DNA of 64,000 nucleotides from Bacillota bacterium (GTDB taxonomy: Bacteria; Bacillota; Clostridia; Lachnospirales; Lachnospiraceae): positions 1-64,000 of the forward strand of contig JAEXGM010000189.1 of the NCBI GenBank assembly GCA_023450835.1, written 5' to 3'. A program made the translations under genes and the position numbers. This document shows, piece after piece, positions 1 through 8,745 of the stretch (the first letter of the stretch is position 1; the number at the start of each line of letters is the position of its first letter). The notes beneath the pieces are model-generated. The model had not been told where the DNA came from, did not search any database, and worked only from the letters and a program-made list of their open reading frames with translations.

Positions 1-422
1 AGAAACAGTATAAGACGGAAGAATACCCTGAATTCTCGGATTCCGTCAAAATAGTGGTCGACTGCTTCGGACCAACGGACTTATCTGAAGCCATTGAGAA
101 CATTGAACACATGGATGAAGATTCCAAAAAACTGTTTGCGGCACTTCGCGGTGAAAATACAAAGGAAAATGTTGCGAGACTTCAGGATATGAATCCTGTT
201 AACCACATTAAGAACGGCGCGGCTTATCCCCCCTTCCTGATTCTCCAGGGTAATGAGGACACTATCGTCGAGTACTCTCAGAGCGAGTTAATGTACCACA
301 GACTATCTGATGCAGGCGCGGATGCTACTCTTATCTGTGTAGACGGAGCTCCCCATGAAGGTTCTTTCTGGAGCAGGGAACTGCTGGATTTGATTAAAGA
401 ATTTATTGATGAGCATCTGTAA
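1..422 (+). CDS. Alpha/beta hydrolase (esterase-like), 3' end only
   Basis: The reading frame is open to the left window edge, so this is the C-terminal part of a larger gene; the first in-frame GTG at 54 lies inside conserved sequence and is not a true start. The segment VVDCFGPTDL is what follows the nucleophile elbow in BD-FAE/esterase-lipase type hydrolases. Further on, the GNEDTIV segment supplies the catalytic Asp and the PHEG segment the catalytic His, followed by a last amphipathic helix, so the C-terminal end is complete. The nucleophile Ser lies outside the window. Substrate cannot be told from this part; short-chain or carbohydrate esters are usual for the family. A strong terminator follows directly. 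Confidence 0.8.
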   Translation, partial: KQYKTEEYPEFSDSVKIVVDCFGPTDLSEAIENIEHMDEDSKKLFAALRGENTKENVARLQDMNPVNHIKNGAAYPPFLILQGNEDTIVEYSQSELMYHRLSDAGADATLICVDGAPHEGSFWSRELLDLIKEFIDEHL

Positions 423-442
423 AATAGCAAATAATGTAAAAA

Positions 443-484
443 GGGACTGTTTCAGATATTTGAAACAGTCCCAATATTTTTTAA
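443..484 (+). terminator. Rho-independent terminator of the hydrolase gene
   Basis: A perfect 12-bp stem, GGGACTGTTTCA at 443-454 and its complement at 461-472, with a 6-nt loop, is followed by a T-rich run (ATATTTTTT). It begins 20 bases after the hydrolase stop codon. Confidence 0.9.
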
Positions 485-621
485 TTTGTCTAATTTCTTT
501 CCGATAAACTTACTGTAAGCATCATTAAAATATATGATTTTCCCTGTTTAATGGAAGCCAATACCGAACTCATGTGAATCATAGTTTATCTCTCCGCCTT
601 GACTTGTCAGTCGTCTTAATT

Positions 622-1197
622 TTATTCTCTGTCCTCGTATTCCTTAAATGCTCCTATCCCTTTCGAGGATAAATCCAGAATCAGCTGGGTTATTTCATTC
701 ACCGGCTTTTTCATTCCCTCTTTGAGCCATTTTAAGATAATACCAATACTGCCGTTTGCGTAAAACAAATAGACATACTCGGCAGTATCTCCCTTCGCTG
801 CCTGAAGAGAAAAATGCTGGCTGCCGATTATATTGGTAATTTCCTGCTGAAATTTCGTGTCTCCGCAGTAATTGAGAAGTACAACAAAGATTTCAGAATT
901 TTCTTTTATGTATTCCAGGACTTTATCTAACATTTCAATGGGTACTTCGTTTGCTGTTCGCAGATTATAGATTCCAAGGTACTGGTTAATATCGCTGATA
1001 ATATCATTTTCAATCTGTTGCAACAGGTCATACTGGTCTTTATAATGAGCATAAAAAGTAGCACGGTTGATATCCGCCTCTTCACAGATTTCTTTAATCG
1101 TAATCTTGGCTATTGGCTTTATCTTAAGAAGCTTTACAAAGCTTTGTTTAATAACCATTCTTGTATATCTTACCCGCCTGTCCGTTTTCTTTTCCAT
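622..1197 (-). CDS. TetR/AcrR family transcriptional regulator
   Basis: 191-aa one-component repressor. The N-terminal half has the TetR helix-turn-helix (about residues 5-60: KITIKEICEEADINRATFYAHYKD), and the rest is the helical ligand/dimer domain. The frame runs 69 codons further upstream, but those codons translate a non-coding hairpin repeat (see 1208-1386), so the start at MEKKTDRR (1197) is chosen, with GGAAAGG about 13 bases upstream. The gene is divergent from the ABC exporter starting at 1654 and is its likely repressor. It is clearly related to the second TetR protein of the window (8824-9411), which also faces an exporter gene. The inducer is unknown. Confidence 0.85.
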   Translation of the reverse strand: MEKKTDRRVRYTRMVIKQSFVKLLKIKPIAKITIKEICEEADINRATFYAHYKDQYDLLQQIENDIISDINQYLGIYNLRTANEVPIEMLDKVLEYIKENSEIFVVLLNYCGDTKFQQEITNIIGSQHFSLQAAKGDTAEYVYLFYANGSIGIILKWLKEGMKKPVNEITQLILDLSSKGIGAFKEYEDRE

Positions 1198-1207
1198 TTT
1201 AATTACC

Positions 1208-1386
1208 ATACCTTTCCAATGCGACTCATGTTTGTGCCGAGGATTTCGCAGGCACAAACATGCGTGTGAAAATTGCCTTTTTATTTTCACACTAACAGCC
1301 ATGCCTTTCCAACGTGCCGCAAGATTGGGCCGAAGATTTCGCAGGCACTTGTGTGAATTATATCTTTCAATAATTCTCACTAACCT
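1208..1386 (-). repeat. Dispersed two-hairpin leader element, two tandem copies
   Basis: On the minus strand each unit has hairpin 1, then hairpin 2 with the loop TGCGAAATCCTC, then a tail containing TTGGAAAGG. In the gene-proximal copy hairpin 1 is GTGTGAAAAT/ATTTTCACAC (1283-1292 with 1264-1273) and hairpin 2 pairs 1251-1262 with 1227-1238 perfectly around the 12-nt loop. The distal copy (about 1300-1386) keeps hairpin 1 (GTGTGAATTAT/ATAATTCTCAC) but has a decayed hairpin 2. The array ends at the ribosome binding site of the TetR gene. Related copies occur at 9421-9466, 33370-33555, 47745-47845 and 58641-58766. Confidence 0.85.
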
Positions 1387-1571
1387 CCATAAATACAATA
1401 TCATATCAAAACTTCCTATTACATGTCCGTTATTTCCACCCCGAATACCTAAGCGCGCTATATAAGTGTAAAAATATCTGTATTTGGTAAAGCTTCTATT
1501 AAAGTTCTATTAACTTTCCGACACATTTTAAAAATATGTTGCCTAAATTTCATATCTTTCTATTTTGATTA

Positions 1572-1600
1572 TTGAATGAAAGCCATGAAGTCAGTATACT
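1572..1600 (+). promoter_or_regulatory. Sigma-A promoter of the ABC exporter operon
   Basis: TTGAAT (1572-1577), a 17-bp spacer and TATACT (1595-1600), 54 bases before the ATPase start. The intergenic stretch to the left also has an ACAT/ATGT inverted repeat around 1523-1539 that could be a TetR operator, but it is too weak to call. Confidence 0.7.
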
Positions 1601-1653
1601 ATATCAGAGAAATTTAAACAACATCATGTTCAATATCTTGGAGGATTGTACCC

Positions 1654-2355
1654 ATGGCGTTTATCGAGCTAAAGAATATAAAAAAAGAATATAACATAGG
1701 AGATGTTACTATAACAGCCGTAAAAGACTGCTCCTTCTCCGTAGAAAAGGGGGAGTTGGTTGTAATTCTTGGCCCTTCGGGAGCCGGAAAAACTACCGTA
1801 CTAAATCTCCTTGGCGGTATGGATAGCCCCAGCGGCGGCAGTATCTTAGTGGATGCAAATGAAGTTCACAATTATAATAAGAGGAACCTTGTAAACTACA
1901 GAAGAAATGATATCGGCTTCGTATTTCAGTTCTATAATCTGGTGGCAAATCTGACTGCTCTTGAAAATGTCGAACTGGCCTGCCAGATATGCCGTGACTC
2001 CCTTGATCCCAAATCCATTCTGGAACAAGTCGGATTGTCGGAACGTATGAATAACTTTCCCGCTCAGCTCTCCGGCGGTGAGCAGCAGCGTGTGGCAATC
2101 GCCAGAGCCATTGCAAAGAATCCCAAACTTTTATTATGTGATGAGCCTACCGGCGCCCTTGACAGCAGCACCGGCCAGCTTATAATCGAATTGCTTCAGA
2201 ACACCTGTAAAACCATGGGTACAACGACTATTATTATTACCCATAATGCCGTTTTGGCAGACATCGCCGACAAGGTTATTCATATTAAAAATGGAACCGT
2301 CCATCATATTGTTCTCAATGAGAATCCCAAAAGTCCAAGCGAGATTGTGTGGTGA
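1654..2355 (+). CDS. ABC transporter ATP-binding protein (LolD/MacB type)
   Basis: 233 aa. It is the nucleotide-binding subunit energising the FtsX-type permease encoded next. Walker A is GPSGAGKTT at residues 40-48, the signature is LSGGEQQR, Walker B is LLLCDEPTGAL, and the switch His lies in IIITHN. These are the standard features of the LolD/FtsE/MacB branch, which drives mechanotransmission rather than classical transport. Start: ATG with GGAGG at 1640-1644. The stop overlaps the GTG start of the permease gene (2349), so the two are translationally coupled. The divergent TetR gene is the likely regulator. Confidence 0.93.
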   Translation: MAFIELKNIKKEYNIGDVTITAVKDCSFSVEKGELVVILGPSGAGKTTVLNLLGGMDSPSGGSILVDANEVHNYNKRNLVNYRRNDIGFVFQFYNLVANLTALENVELACQICRDSLDPKSILEQVGLSERMNNFPAQLSGGEQQRVAIARAIAKNPKLLLCDEPTGALDSSTGQLIIELLQNTCKTMGTTTIIITHNAVLADIADKVIHIKNGTVHHIVLNENPKSPSEIVW

Positions 2356-5300
2356 GAAAAGTGCTGTATAAAAATACTCTGATTAAAATAAAAAAATCTA
2401 TCGGAAGATTTCTTTCTCTCTTTATGATTATACTGGTAGGCGTAGGCTTCTTTGCCGGAATACAGATAAGTGTACCCGATATCACCTCTTCCCTCAGCAA
2501 TTATATGCAGGCACAGAAATTAATGAATTTTCAGATTGTCAGCACCATGGGACTGACCTCGGAGGATGTGACCGCCCTAAAAGCCTTAAAAAATGTCAGT
2601 ACGGTTACACCAAGCTATTCCCTGGACGTACTGGAGGAAGGTAATGCCATAAGAATTCAGGCTGTCGAACAGGAAGTAAATGCCGTACAGCTTCTTAAGG
2701 GCCGCATGCCGGAAATGCCGACTGAGTGTGTTGCAGATAACAGTCATTATAATGTCGGTGACAAAATTAAGATTACCAGTGATGAAAGTGATAAACTGAA
2801 GAATACGGAATTTACTGTTGTCGGTACCGTTAAAACTCCGCTGTTCCTATCCGCTGATTATGGCAGTACTATAGTTGGAGACGGTAAACTCTTCTCCTAC
2901 CTTTATGTAATGAAAGAGAATTTTATCCTTGAGGCCTTTACTCATATCAATATTCTGGCAGCTGGTACAGATAATCTCAATGCATTCTCTTCAGAATACG
3001 AAGACAAAGTCGCAACGGTGCAATCCGAAATTGAGAGTATAAAATCTGCCAGAGAAGCTGCCAGATACCAGGAAATTTATGATAAGGCCAATAATGAAAT
3101 CTTAGATAAACAAAAGGATTTTGAGACAGAAAAGGCGAAAGGTGAGAAAAAACTATCCGATGCCAAAGATACCCTTGATAAGAATGCTTCCAAGTTAAAG
3201 GATGGGAAAGAGGAACTCTCAGAGAAGGAATCTGACCTGAATAAAACCATCACGACCCAAAATACTGCCTTTGCAGATGCTAAAAAGCAAATTGCTGACG
3301 GCTGGAGTCAGATTGATTCTGCCCTGACAAAGAATGGCATCAAAAGGAGCGAACTGGATGGTAAGATAGCGGAGCTAAGCTCTGCCCTTGAAACTCTAAA
3401 ATCAAATATCAGCCAGCTTCCCAAAGACAGTCCCCAGTACAAAGAACTGGATGCACAGCTTCAGGAATACTCCGCCTCTTACCAGGGGCTTCTTACTCTG
3501 AAAGAGTCCATTAAGAACCTGAATGCCAAAGAAAAAGAATTAAACCAGGGCATTTCTGTCTTTAATACTCAAATTAACGATGCCAAAGCGCAGATAGAAA
3601 AGGGCAAGAAAGAGCTTGCAAAGAATGATAAAAAAATAAGCGACGGCTATGAGGAATACAACAAAAACCTGAAAGAATTCCAGACCAAGATATCCGATGC
3701 AGAATCAAAATTAAAAGAAGCAAAAGATAAACTTGCCGATATTGAAAAACCCAAGTGGACTATTTTGGAACGAAGCAATGTGATTAATGGTTACGATGAT
3801 ATAAAATCCGCCGCTGACACTATCCGGCAGATTGCCGTAGTCATTCCTCTGTTCTTTATTCTCATTGTCGTACTGATGACCTCGAATACTATGGGACGTA
3901 TGATTGCAGAGGAGCGCGGAGAGCTTGGTACCCTGTCCTCCTTAGGTTTTAATGATCACAGTATCGTAACCACCTATCTGCTTTATGTACTTACCGCCAC
4001 CGTTTTAGGCAGTATCAGCGGATATTTTATAGGCTGCAGTGTGATTCCCCAAATTGTTTATAAATGCTTTCCTTATATCCTGCCGCCTTTAAACCTGGAA
4101 TTTAATGCTATCAGCTTCCTTCTGATTCTGGTCGTTGCCATACTCCTTATGACCATCGTTACTATTATCTTTTGCCGTCATGAGTTAAAAGAGCACCCTG
4201 CTGCACTGATGCGTCCTATTCCGCCAAAGAAAGGCCAGGTTATACTACTGGAGCGAATCGGCCTTATCTGGAAGCATCTTTCCTTCACCTGGAAAGTCAC
4301 CATGCGTAATATTTTCCGATATAAACCCAGAGTTTTTATGACCGTCATTGGTATAGCCGGCTGTACAGCCCTGCTGCTTACAGGCTTTGGTGTAAAAGAC
4401 AGCATTACCGGCGTGGCAGAGAAACAATACGGAGATATCTTCCGATACAATGATATGATTGTATTAAAAGAGGATACCAAAAGTATTGATACCAACCTTG
4501 CCTCTCTCCTAGATAAAGGTGAGGTAATAACCCCCCTGTTGATTAAGCAGCTGTCAGTTACCACCCTGACCAAAGGAAAAGAACTGGACGCCTATCTGAT
4601 TACACCTGAGGATGAGAAAATCTTTACAGACTATTATAAACTAAGCCATTATAAAAATGGCTCTGCTCTCAGCCTGAATGATAACGGTGTCATCATATCG
4701 GAAAAAATTGCCGACCTCTTTCACCTTAAGAAGGGGGATGTACTAAAAATTAAAGATTCCGATAACAACTCCTACTCTTTACCTGTTAATGACATTGCAG
4801 AGAATCATATAAAGAATTATATCTATATCAGCAAGGAACTTTACACAAAAACCTTTCATGCAGAGCCAGCCTACAATATGATTGTTTCAGATTATAACGG
4901 AGATAGTGCTGCTCTTGCCAAAAGCCTCCTTGCCAGTAAAAATGTAATCAATGTAACCTTTACAAAGGATATTCTCACCCGTGCCATCAAGGAAAACAGC
5001 AGCTTAGACAGCGTCGTTCTTCTGCTTGTAGTAATTTCCTCCCTTTTGGCGGTAATTGTACTCTACAATCTGACCTCAATTAATATCAGCGAAAGAAAAC
5101 GTGAAATTGCTACCTTAAAGGTTCTTGGCTTTAATGACATGGAAACAAACGAGTATATTTACCGGGAAGCTCTTCTCCTAACCTTAATCAGTATCGGGGT
5201 CGGCCTTCTTTTAGGCGTAGTTTTCCACCGCTTTGTTATGGGTATGATATCAAGAGATGAATTTGTATACTTTAAATCCGTAAAGGGATTGAGCTTCTTG

Positions 5301-5405
5301 TGGACTTTCCTCATAACCCTGGTCTTCTCATTGATTATGCAGATAAACACTTATTTCAAGCTCAGAAAAATTGATATGATAGAGTCTTTAAAGTCCGTTG
5401 AATAA
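2349..5405 (+). CDS. FtsX-family ABC permease with long extracytoplasmic coiled coil
   Basis: 1018 aa. Layout: a first membrane segment at about residues 15-37, an extracytoplasmic region, a long Lys/Glu/Asp/Ala-rich coiled coil at about residues 225-480, three membrane segments at about 490-620, a second FtsX-like half starting about residue 650, an extracytoplasmic domain, and three C-terminal membrane segments. Duplicated FtsX cores of this size with an inserted coiled coil are known in Firmicutes and act on envelope-associated substrates or peptides. The inserted coil suggests that the protein spans part of the cell wall. Start GTG at 2349 (or 2352) overlaps the ATPase stop. Substrate unknown; efflux of a membrane-active compound is inferred from the TetR partner. 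Confidence 0.88.
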   Translation: MVRKVLYKNTLIKIKKSIGRFLSLFMIILVGVGFFAGIQISVPDITSSLSNYMQAQKLMNFQIVSTMGLTSEDVTALKALKNVSTVTPSYSLDVLEEGNAIRIQAVEQEVNAVQLLKGRMPEMPTECVADNSHYNVGDKIKITSDESDKLKNTEFTVVGTVKTPLFLSADYGSTIVGDGKLFSYLYVMKENFILEAFTHINILAAGTDNLNAFSSEYEDKVATVQSEIESIKSAREAARYQEIYDKANNEILDKQKDFETEKAKGEKKLSDAKDTLDKNASKLKDGKEELSEKESDLNKTITTQNTAFADAKKQIADGWSQIDSALTKNGIKRSELDGKIAELSSALETLKSNISQLPKDSPQYKELDAQLQEYSASYQGLLTLKESIKNLNAKEKELNQGISVFNTQINDAKAQIEKGKKELAKNDKKISDGYEEYNKNLKEFQTKISDAESKLKEAKDKLADIEKPKWTILERSNVINGYDDIKSAADTIRQIAVVIPLFFILIVVLMTSNTMGRMIAEERGELGTLSSLGFNDHSIVTTYLLYVLTATVLGSISGYFIGCSVIPQIVYKCFPYILPPLNLEFNAISFLLILVVAILLMTIVTIIFCRHELKEHPAALMRPIPPKKGQVILLERIGLIWKHLSFTWKVTMRNIFRYKPRVFMTVIGIAGCTALLLTGFGVKDSITGVAEKQYGDIFRYNDMIVLKEDTKSIDTNLASLLDKGEVITPLLIKQLSVTTLTKGKELDAYLITPEDEKIFTDYYKLSHYKNGSALSLNDNGVIISEKIADLFHLKKGDVLKIKDSDNNSYSLPVNDIAENHIKNYIYISKELYTKTFHAEPAYNMIVSDYNGDSAALAKSLLASKNVINVTFTKDILTRAIKENSSLDSVVLLLVVISSLLAVIVLYNLTSINISERKREIATLKVLGFNDMETNEYIYREALLLTLISIGVGLLLGVVFHRFVMGMISRDEFVYFKSVKGLSFLWTFLITLVFSLIMQINTYFKLRKIDMIESLKSVE

Positions 5406-5420
5406 AAATCTTGAATTCTT

Positions 5421-5463
5421 AAAAGCATGCTGCTGTCAAATCAGTAACATGCTTTTATTTTAC
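5421..5463 (+). terminator. Terminator of the ABC exporter operon
   Basis: AAAAGCATG (5421-5429) pairs with CATGCTTTT (5448-5456) across an 18-nt loop, followed by ATTTTA. It lies 16 bases after the permease stop codon. Confidence 0.65.
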
Positions 5464-5558
5464 AATTCTTCCGTTATGAAAAATATTTGCATTGCCCCCG
5501 GTTAACCTTTATAATAAGCTTGTATGAATAAAAATTAAGCTAAAAGGAGAGTTCAAAA

Positions 5559-5849
5559 ATGATTAAAGTTGTTGCAAAGAATTATATCAAAGCAGATAAA
5601 ATAAGTGAATTCCTTACCATAGCCAAACAGCTTGTAAAGGATACCAATGAAAAGGATGCAGGCTGTATCCGTTATGAATTATTTCAGGACACTTCTGATT
5701 CTCAGGTATTGACAATCATCGAAGAATGGGAAGATATGAAATCTCTGAATGAACATATGCAGGCAGCACATTTTAAAGAAGCTACCTCTGCTTTTCCTGA
5801 TTTTCTGGAAAAACCCGGTGAAGTTAACCTTTACGAGAAGCTGGCATAG
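5559..5849 (+). CDS. Antibiotic biosynthesis monooxygenase (ABM) family protein
   Basis: 96 aa, full length for the ABM/YgiN ferredoxin-like fold. Recognisable elements are KVVAKNYIKADKISEFL at the N-terminus, the GCIRYELFQD strand, EEWEDMKSLNEHMQAAHF, and the closing strand near the C-terminus. Such dimeric proteins include quinol monooxygenases and heme-degrading enzymes, but many have no assigned substrate; nothing here decides. Start ATG with AAGGAGAG 7 bases upstream. It is followed by a thioesterase gene 48 bases later on the same strand, probably co-transcribed. Confidence 0.85.
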   Translation: MIKVVAKNYIKADKISEFLTIAKQLVKDTNEKDAGCIRYELFQDTSDSQVLTIIEEWEDMKSLNEHMQAAHFKEATSAFPDFLEKPGEVNLYEKLA

Positions 5850-5897
5850 AATTCATCTCTAAAAATGTGGAATTCACATTAAAGAAAGGCAGTTATA

Positions 5898-6320
5898 ATG
5901 AACATTAACCCCTATGTCAGAAAAGCTAATTATTATGAAACCGACCAAATGGGTATCATCCACCACGCCAATTACATTCATTGGATGGAAGAAGCTCGTG
6001 TGGATTTTATGGAACAGCTCAGGTTTGGCTATGATCGTGCAGTAAAAGAAGGGATTGACTTTGCCCTGCTTGGTCTATCCTGTGATTATAAATCAATGGT
6101 CCGCTTTGGGGATACTGTGAACATTAAGGTTTCTATCAGTTCTATCACTGTAACTAAAATGACAGTTTCTTATGAGATTACCGATGCTGCAACCGGCAAA
6201 CTCAGAACTACCGGAGAAAGCAGCCACTGTTATTTTGATTCCGTAAGAAAGCGTCCGGTTTCCCTAAAGAAGGCACTGCCGGAATTGTATGATTTATTTG
6301 TTTCACTGTGTGAAAACTAA
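5898..6320 (+). CDS. Acyl-CoA thioesterase, hotdog fold (YbgC/4-hydroxybenzoyl-CoA type)
   Basis: 140 aa single hotdog domain. The motif YETDQMGIIHHANYIHWMEEAR (residues about 12-33) holds the catalytic Asp and the His-x-x-x-Tyr of the YbgC/4HBT subfamily, in the expected place. The family hydrolyses thioesters of short or aromatic acyl-CoAs in the cytosol; the substrate here is not inferable. It lies 48 bases behind the ABM-like gene and probably shares its promoter. A GC-rich inverted repeat downstream separates it from the converging MerR gene. Confidence 0.9.
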   Translation: MNINPYVRKANYYETDQMGIIHHANYIHWMEEARVDFMEQLRFGYDRAVKEGIDFALLGLSCDYKSMVRFGDTVNIKVSISSITVTKMTVSYEITDAATGKLRTTGESSHCYFDSVRKRPVSLKKALPELYDLFVSLCEN

Positions 6321-6349
6321 TTTTAGCCTTAAACATCAAGAAGATAGCA

Positions 6350-6391
6350 AGGACCGCCCAGATTTATGATTGTACTTATTCCGGGCGGCCC
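6350..6391. terminator. Inverted repeat between converging genes
   Basis: GGACCGCCC (6351-6359) and GGGCGGCCC (6383-6391) form a GC-rich stem with one mismatch and a 23-nt loop. AT-rich sequence follows to the right. Probable terminator between the thioesterase and the MerR gene; there is no long T run. Confidence 0.5.
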
Positions 6392-6407
6392 ATTATTTAT
6401 ATTTCCT

Positions 6408-6779
6408 TTATAATTCTTTCTTATCGGGAACTACAATCTGCTGATAGCGTTCAATCTTTTTATTCAGACGTTCCAAAGTTGTGGTCATCTCTTCTACCCT
6501 CGCCTCCAACAGGTCTCTCTGTTCAATTAATAATTCTTTTCTGGAGTCCAGAGTGGAATCGCCTTCCTGGTATAAGGATACATACTCAATTAATGCTTCA
6601 ATGGGAAGCCCTGCATTTCTCATGCATTTTATGAATTCAATCCACCTGCAGTCTTCTTCCGTGTAATCACGAATGCCGCTTTTATTACGGTTTACTTTCG
6701 GCAACAAACCAATACGTTCATAGTAACGCAGGGTATCTGCCGACAAATCATATTTTTTACTTGCTTCCGCTATCGTCAT
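6408..6779 (-). CDS. MerR family regulator (AdhR-like)
   Basis: 123 aa from ATG 6779; a GTG 9 bases further upstream overlaps the ribosome binding site AAAGGTGAGG and is not used. The MerR winged HTH is at residues 1-70 (MTIAEASKKYDLSADTLRYYERIGLL), followed by the long dimerisation helix at about 75-115. There is no metal-binding Cys cluster, which is typical of AdhR-type regulators responding to aldehydes or electrophiles. Its own promoter has a 19-bp spacer with the dyad TGGAGT-GG-ACTCCA (see 6853-6883). The same dyad type sits in the promoter of the aldo/keto reductase operon at 27013-27043, which is therefore its likely target. Confidence 0.88.
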   Translation of the reverse strand: MTIAEASKKYDLSADTLRYYERIGLLPKVNRNKSGIRDYTEEDCRWIEFIKCMRNAGLPIEALIEYVSLYQEGDSTLDSRKELLIEQRDLLEARVEEMTTTLERLNKKIERYQQIVVPDKKEL

Positions 6780-6852
6780 AAACCTCACCTTTCTTGTTAA
6801 ACATCCAGACTTTCCTCTATGTTAAGTATTCAATAGTTTCAACGCTAAAATA

Positions 6853-6883
6853 ACTCTAACATATGGAGTCCACTCCAAGTCAA
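6853..6883 (-). promoter_or_regulatory. MerR-type promoter with 19-bp spacer and operator dyad (autoregulation)
   Basis: On the minus strand: TTGACT (6878-6883), a 19-bp spacer, TAGAGT (6853-6858). The spacer contains the perfect palindrome TGGAGTGGACTCCA (6864-6877) right behind the -35 box. An over-long spacer carrying the dyad is the hallmark of MerR-activated promoters. Confidence 0.8.
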
Positions 6884-6991
6884 GAAGAATTTACTCTTGC
6901 ACATATGCAAGAGTAAATTCCGTATTCAATATACATTGATTTCTGTATTACTGATGCGAAAATAACAGGCACATTGACGATACACTTTCAG

Positions 6992-8395
6992 CTATTTGGA
7001 TATGTCTAATTCTCTGCTCTTTCTTAGCTGAATTATCAGCTTTCCGTCTTCATAGACAATAACGGAGCTGTGCTTTTTATAAGTTCTATAGCTATCCTTA
7101 AAAATACTCCCCGTTCGGAATACGGACAGCATAAATCCGATTAAAGCAGAATTGATAAGCAATGCTGTATTTCCATATGACACCAGCGGCAGGGAAAGGA
7201 CCGTCAATAAACCGTAACCCAAATTCCCAATTATATAAACAATCGTTTGCGTCACAAAAACCAGAAGGATTGATAAAGATACCATTACACCCAGGACACT
7301 TTTCTGTCTCGCTATATAAAGGAATCCCAGAATAGAAAAAGCCCCAAAAACAATTACTATACCAAGGAATGCAATCCAACCATAATGATATGCCAATGCT
7401 GTCAGTACCAAATCTGTTCCAAAAAGAGGTCTAGATAGGGTATTCGTGCTCATTTGCTCAAATGCCACACCATTTCCTATAAATCTTGCTTTCGATAGCA
7501 TATCCCGGATAAAAAGAATCTGATATCCTCTCGGATCAGAATAGGGATGTAAAAAAACACTAATACGGCTTATTCGGTAAGAATTAAACCCATACCAGAC
7601 AAACAGAAGAAAGGCGGCAGATACACTGGGAATCAGCAGCAACAGTAGTCCAAGTTTTATGCTGATACCGAACCACCCTCTTTTCACAGCGGCAAATAAC
7701 AGAATCAGGGCAGATAAAGTATATAAAACAAAGCCTGTGACAGTCGGTATAAGTAATAAAATGATTGCATAAGGAATATAACCTAACCCGCAAAAGATGA
7801 TACCCCTTATTCCTCTGTTCCTCATAGTATAGATGAACAAAGAATAAGTCAGTGGAAATAGCAGGGATAAATACACCAAGCCCACCGATATTCCTCCCAG
7901 CATAAACCAAGCCTTCCCATTAACCTGGGAAGAGAACATCAATCCAGCCATTCCAATTGCCATAATGAGAAAATAGCACTGCTTCGGATACTTTCCCAAG
8001 ATGGAGAAATCCAGAAAATATGTAATAAAGAATACGGCCGCTGCTGCAATGAACGGCAAAACATGAAAATTACTCTGGGCATTCCATTGGGTACTGTTTA
8101 AACTACTGACCCCTGCCCCAATAAACATCAATACTAAGGTTAAGGTGATCAGTGTCCACTGGGGTTTGGGTCTGTGGGTCTTATCCAGCTCTGCACCGAT
8201 ACCAACTGCATCTCCCATTTGCTTTATTGCATTAAGGGTTGCCTCTTCTTCCTCTTCCCCTTCCAGTATATATGCATCCCTCTGGTCACAAATATGATTC
8301 TCAATCTCTTCTGCAATTGCCCTATGTGCTTTCTTCCATCTTATTTGTTCACAAACCGTCTGGCTGTATTTTTTTACTTCCTCAAGTGGCTGCAT
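6992..8395 (-). CDS. SEDS (FtsW/RodA/SpoVE-like) membrane protein with N-terminal HAAS/DUF1700-like domain
   Basis: 467 aa. Residues 1-75 form a soluble helical domain (KYSQTVCEQIRWKKAHRAIAEEIENHI...) of the kind found next to PadR regulators (permease prefix/HAAS-like). About ten membrane segments follow (80-430) with SEDS-type features: a large external loop around residues 270-335 including YSDPRGYQILFIRDML and GNGVAFEQMS, and a late LPLVSYGNTALL segment resembling the FtsW/RodA LPLPFISYGGSS motif. FtsW/RodA proteins polymerise glycan strands; whether this divergent member does is unknown. The ATG is preceded by GGGGG. It overlaps the PadR gene by 14 bases and is under PadR control. Confidence 0.85.
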   Translation of the reverse strand: MQPLEEVKKYSQTVCEQIRWKKAHRAIAEEIENHICDQRDAYILEGEEEEEATLNAIKQMGDAVGIGAELDKTHRPKPQWTLITLTLVLMFIGAGVSSLNSTQWNAQSNFHVLPFIAAAAVFFITYFLDFSILGKYPKQCYFLIMAIGMAGLMFSSQVNGKAWFMLGGISVGLVYLSLLFPLTYSLFIYTMRNRGIRGIIFCGLGYIPYAIILLLIPTVTGFVLYTLSALILLFAAVKRGWFGISIKLGLLLLLIPSVSAAFLLFVWYGFNSYRISRISVFLHPYSDPRGYQILFIRDMLSKARFIGNGVAFEQMSTNTLSRPLFGTDLVLTALAYHYGWIAFLGIVIVFGAFSILGFLYIARQKSVLGVMVSLSILLVFVTQTIVYIIGNLGYGLLTVLSLPLVSYGNTALLINSALIGFMLSVFRTGSIFKDSYRTYKKHSSVIVYEDGKLIIQLRKSRELDISK

Positions 8396-8729
8396 AAGCT
8401 ATACCCCCTTTTAATACCTTATTGACTGCCGAGGTATAGACTTCCCACTCCTTTTCCTTTTCTTTCAGAAGCTTCCGCCCTTTTGTAGTTATATGGTAGT
8501 ATTTTCTTACTCTTGCCCCATCTGTTTTATCGTCATAGGCCTCCACCATCTTGTCATTTTCAAGTCCATGTAAAATAGGATATAACGTACCGGCTTTCAG
8601 ATTAAAGGTATCATCTGACTTTTTTGCAAGGGTCTCAATCATCTGATATCCGTACATATCTTTTTCTTCCAATAGCTTTAAAATTAGAGTTGTTGTGCTG
8701 CCGGTCAGCAGGCTTTTATCAATGGGCAT
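8382..8729 (-). CDS. PadR family transcriptional regulator
   Basis: 115 aa, the usual length of small PadR proteins with only the winged helix and one dimerisation helix. Motifs: LLTGSTTTLILKLLEEKDMYGYQMI and GTLYPILHGLENDKMV. Start ATG with GGAGG 7 bases upstream. It is the first gene of a two-gene operon with the SEDS-like membrane protein (14-base overlap). Two identical-core palindromes, TATAGAT-N-ATCTATA, lie in and just after its promoter, so it is very likely an autorepressor of the pair, relieved by a ligand or by interaction with the partner's cytosolic N-terminal domain (inference). Confidence 0.92.
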   Translation of the reverse strand: MPIDKSLLTGSTTTLILKLLEEKDMYGYQMIETLAKKSDDTFNLKAGTLYPILHGLENDKMVEAYDDKTDGARVRKYYHITTKGRKLLKEKEKEWEVYTSAVNKVLKGGIAYAAT

Positions 8730-8745
8730 ATATCGGCCTCCTTTA

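Noticed and set aside
622..1404. Long form (260 aa) of the TetR protein
   Set aside because: The first 69 codons translate hairpin repeat sequence; TetR proteins start shortly before the HTH, as from 1197.
1018..1465. Plus-strand open frames of 83 and 132 codons opposite the TetR gene
   Set aside because: Antisense shadows of the TetR gene and of the hairpin element; no ribosome sites.
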